Shown here piece after piece: positions 61,528-64,000 of a DNA stretch of 64,000 nucleotides (within the stretch, counting starts at the first letter, position 1; each line of letters opens with the position of its first letter). The DNA comes from Bacteroidota bacterium (GTDB taxonomy: Bacteria > Bacteroidota > Bacteroidia > Cytophagales > Cyclobacteriaceae), in the NCBI GenBank assembly GCA_018266395.1, contig JAFEAM010000023.1:1-64000 (forward strand). Reading direction: 5' to 3'. The notes under the pieces are model-generated. The model saw only the letters and a program-made list of their open reading frames with translations. It did no database searches and was not told the DNA's origin. The position numbers and the translations under genes are program-made.

Positions 61528-64000
61528 TCAGGCCTTTACCGGGGCAGGCTTGTTTGAATCAAGATCGATCACAATCGGTGTGGCTATAAAAATGGACGAG
61601 TAGGTTCCAATGACTACGCCGACTACCAACGCAAACGAGAAACCCCTAAGTGTTTCACCGCCAAAAAACAGAAGAACAATCACCACCATGAGCACAGTGG
61701 AAGAAGTTACAATCGTCCGGCTTAGGGTGCTGCTGATCGCACTATTGAAGATTTTCTCGCGCTCGTGACTGGTCCCCAGGCCAATATATTCCCTTATCCG
61801 GTCAAAGATGATCACAGTATCATTGATCGAGTAACCAATAATCGTGAGAAGCGCCGCAACAAATACCTGATCAATTTCCAGGGAGAATCCAAATACGCGT
61901 GCTATTGCGAAGGCTGCAAAAGTGAACAATGCATCGTGAACGAGGGCCACGATGGCTCCCGTGCTGTACTGCCATTTGCGGAAGCGTATCAGGATGTAAA
62001 GAAATATCGAAAGCAGCGCGAGGCTCCCCGCTTCAAAAGCTGATCCTTTTATGTCATCAGCGATGGTGGCGCCGACCTTAGAAGATGAAGCGATGGCAAA
62101 ATGTGATTTATCCACCTGCACATCATTTTCCACAAAGTCCTTGCCGGTAGCCTTCTTCAGCCCTTCAACCAGGGATCCCTTAACCTTCTCATCTGCAGCC
62201 TCGGATTCATCATCAATCAGGTAAGATGTGGTGACCTTCATTACGTTGCTGCTGCCGTAGTTCTTCACCTCCGTTCCCGCATTGGCAAAGCTTGCTGTGA
62301 GGTCTGATTTTAGCCGGGTTGCATCAATTGGGTCAGCAAATGAAACAACATAAGAACGTCCTCCTTTGAAATCCACACCCAGGTTCAATCCCTGTATAGC
62401 AATTAATACAATGCCAATGAGAATAACGCTAGAAGAAAAAATATACGCGCGCTTCCGCAGTGAGATGAAGTCAAATATTTTGTTCTTGTCAAGTGACCAG
62501 GACAGACTTGTTTCAAAGGACATCTTGGCTTCGTCGCCCTTGCGAACCATCCACTCTATGATTACATGCGAAATGTAAACAGCGGAGAAAAATGAAGTTG
62601 CAATACCGATCATCAGTACTATGGCGAATCCTTTCAAAGGACCCTGGCCCAGGACAAAAAGAAATAGAGCAGTCAGGAAAGTAGTCAGGTTCGAATCAAA
62701 GATTGCAGCAAATGCTCTTTCATAGCCTTTGCTGATCGCTTCACGAAGCCTGCGCCCTTGTCGAAGTTCCTCCCGTATTCGCTCATAAATCAGCACGTTA
62801 GCATCCACGGCCATACCCATCGTCAGCACTATACCGGCAATACCCGGAAGCGTCAGAGCGGCGTTTAGCTGGGCGAGAATGCCGAGGATGAAGAACACGT
62901 TAAACAACAATGCCAGGTCGGCAATGAGGCCGCCTTTGGAATAATAGGCAACCATGAAAATGATCACAAGGCCCAGACCAGCCGCCGCTGAAATCAATCC
63001 CTGGTTTTGAGCGACCTGTCCGAGTGAAGGGCCCACAATGGCTTCCTCCACAATCCGGGTCGGGGCGGGCAGAGATCCCGCCTTCAGGACGTTCGCCAAG
63101 TCCTTCGCTTCTTCCAACTCAAAGCTCCCGGTAATCTGCGAGTTCCCATTTGGAATCTCTCCTTGCACAGTAGGCGCCGTATAGACATAATTGTCCAGTA
63201 CAATCGCTATTCTGCCCTGCGGAGTCTTGCTGGAGGCAGCGGCAGTAACCTTTGCCCAGATGCGAGAGCCGCCTGCATTCATGGTCATACTCACCGCCGG
63301 ACGCGCAAACTGATCGTAGTCGAGGCGGGCATCATTAATGACTTCACCGGAAAGAAGTGGCTTCGCATTTCTTCCCAGGTTTACAAAATTTAGCCTAAGA
63401 TCTTCCACACCAGGAGTAATATCCGGATCAGGCTTCACATCCCAGAACCACCCAATCGTTCGCGGCATCAGTGTCTTGACATCCCCGCGCTTCAGAATAC
63501 GGTTGACTTCCGCTGTATCCTTCACATTATAGAGAAAGGGATACCCGGGATTCATAAGCGAGTACAATGGCGAAAGATTCAGTTTAGTAAGGGAATCAAG
63601 CGAACCTCCGGTTGAATCCTTTGCAGCATTGGTGAGCTGTTGCTCAAGTGCTGATTTGGTTGTATCCGACTTCCCAGTGGATTTGGTTTCGGAAGTTTTG
63701 ATCTCTGATGAGGTCGCCGCAGCCTGCTGGGCCTTTTTCTCGCGAAGAAGCATATCGTTGATGCCTCTCAGCGCTGCGCCCAATTGAGGATCGTTGTATT
63801 CCACTACCTCCCAGAATTCCAGCCTGGCAACACCTTGAAGAAGCTTTCGCACCCGTTGCGGATTGTCCGCACCAGGAATTTCAATCTGAATCCTGCCCGC
63901 ATCCTGAAGACGCTGAATGTTAGGTTGGGAAGTGCCGAACTGGTCGATCCTGGTCTTGAGGATCGTAAACGACCGATCAATTGCGCTTTCAATTTCCGTC
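61528..64000 (-). CDS. secDF: protein translocase subunits SecD-SecF fusion (5' end outside window)
   Basis: This is the fused SecD-SecF, which uses the proton gradient to pull exported proteins through the Sec channel. The visible 824 codons begin inside the first periplasmic region (TSQPNIQRLQDAGRIQIEIPGADNP) and run through six SecD-type helices (for example LTLPGIAGIVLTMGMAVDANVLIYERIREEL) and six SecF-type helices (ending DLDSNKPAPVKA), with DRIREYIGLG-type conserved loops. A low-complexity Ser/Thr/Lys insertion sits early in the visible part. The frame stays open to 64000, so the nominal GTG at 63852 is not the start. Translocation here would feed T9SS cargo. Confidence 0.95.
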   Translation of the reverse strand, partial: TEIESAIDRSFTILKTRIDQFGTSQPNIQRLQDAGRIQIEIPGADNPQRVRKLLQGVARLEFWEVVEYNDPQLGAALRGINDMLLREKKAQQAAATSSEIKTSETKSTGKSDTTKSALEQQLTNAAKDSTGGSLDSLTKLNLSPLYSLMNPGYPFLYNVKDTAEVNRILKRGDVKTLMPRTIGWFWDVKPDPDITPGVEDLRLNFVNLGRNAKPLLSGEVINDARLDYDQFARPAVSMTMNAGGSRIWAKVTAAASSKTPQGRIAIVLDNYVYTAPTVQGEIPNGNSQITGSFELEEAKDLANVLKAGSLPAPTRIVEEAIVGPSLGQVAQNQGLISAAAGLGLVIIFMVAYYSKGGLIADLALLFNVFFILGILAQLNAALTLPGIAGIVLTMGMAVDANVLIYERIREELRQGRRLREAISKGYERAFAAIFDSNLTTFLTALFLFVLGQGPLKGFAIVLMIGIATSFFSAVYISHVIIEWMVRKGDEAKMSFETSLSWSLDKNKIFDFISLRKRAYIFSSSVILIGIVLIAIQGLNLGVDFKGGRSYVVSFADPIDATRLKSDLTASFANAGTEVKNYGSSNVMKVTTSYLIDDESEAADEKVKGSLVEGLKKATGKDFVENDVQVDKSHFAIASSSKVGATIADDIKGSAFEAGSLALLSIFLYILIRFRKWQYSTGAIVALVHDALFTFAAFAIARVFGFSLEIDQVFVAALLTIIGYSINDTVIIFDRIREYIGLGTSHEREKIFNSAISSTLSRTIVTSSTVLMVVIVLLFFGGETLRGFSFALVVGVVIGTYSSIFIATPIVIDLDSNKPAPVKA

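Noticed and set aside
63804-63992. 62-codon minus-strand ORF near the right edge
   Set aside because: It is another frame of secDF; the true frame is open to 64000.

Overview
The window looks like a chromosomal segment of a Bacteroidota bacterium, most likely Cytophagales. The evidence is TAnnTTTG-type -7 promoter elements with an upstream TTG, type IX secretion (T9SS) C-terminal sorting regions on two giant secreted proteins, a GldH gliding lipoprotein, DUF5686, GWxTD and DUF2723 proteins, and the tRNA-tuf-tRNA-secE-nusG-rplKAJL-rpoB order. No plasmid, phage, transposase, integrase or CRISPR array is visible, and no gene-free stretch exceeds 300 bases.

Layout. (1) 1-6175, minus strand: promoter, tRNA-Tyr(GTA), tRNA-Gly(TCC), tRNA-Thr(GGT), tuf, a strong terminator, a second promoter, tRNA-Trp(CCA), secE, nusG, rplK, rplA, rplJ, rplL and the 5' part of rpoB (TTG start). 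The first two tRNA spacers hold palindromes built from a repeated TTTGGTGAT-like word. (2) 6224-14411, minus: a DciA-like gene and recF, separated by a three-gene operon for a Kre9-like exported protein, a roughly 1,666-codon T9SS protein (beta-propeller repeats, IPT/TIG, FG-GAP) interrupted by two mutually compensating frameshifts, and an exported caspase-fold peptidase. (3) 14491-23152: housekeeping genes (pdhA, TPR protein, ribH, DUF5686, icd, CAP protein, panB, a PyrR-like phosphoribosyltransferase, Lrp). (4) 23208-26747: a PKD-rich T9SS protein.

(5) 26824-43856, mostly minus: a surface-polysaccharide locus with GDP-fucose synthesis (gmd, fcl), an ABC exporter (wzm, wzt), eight glycosyltransferases, two FkbM methyltransferases, a further methyltransferase, an NAD-dependent epimerase and a polymerase-like membrane protein. 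One glycosyltransferase runs the other way. manC (52709-53785) and a DegT aminotransferase (45745-46848) lie outside but could supply sugars. (6) 43884-64000: TPR protein, membrane proteins, DUF2723 GT-C protein, GWxTD protein, rlmB, manC, recQ, purD, PSP1-gldH, a two-component system, and secDF running off the right edge.

Putting it together: much of the window serves the cell envelope, with Sec export (secE, secDF), T9SS cargo, gliding, exported polysaccharide and possibly protein O-glycosylation, set among translation, transcription and DNA-repair genes. The least expected parts are the caspase/T9SS operon between recF and the DciA-like gene, the compensating frameshifts, the tRNA-spacer palindromes and a promoter motif extended by a shared GCAGYCC start region.
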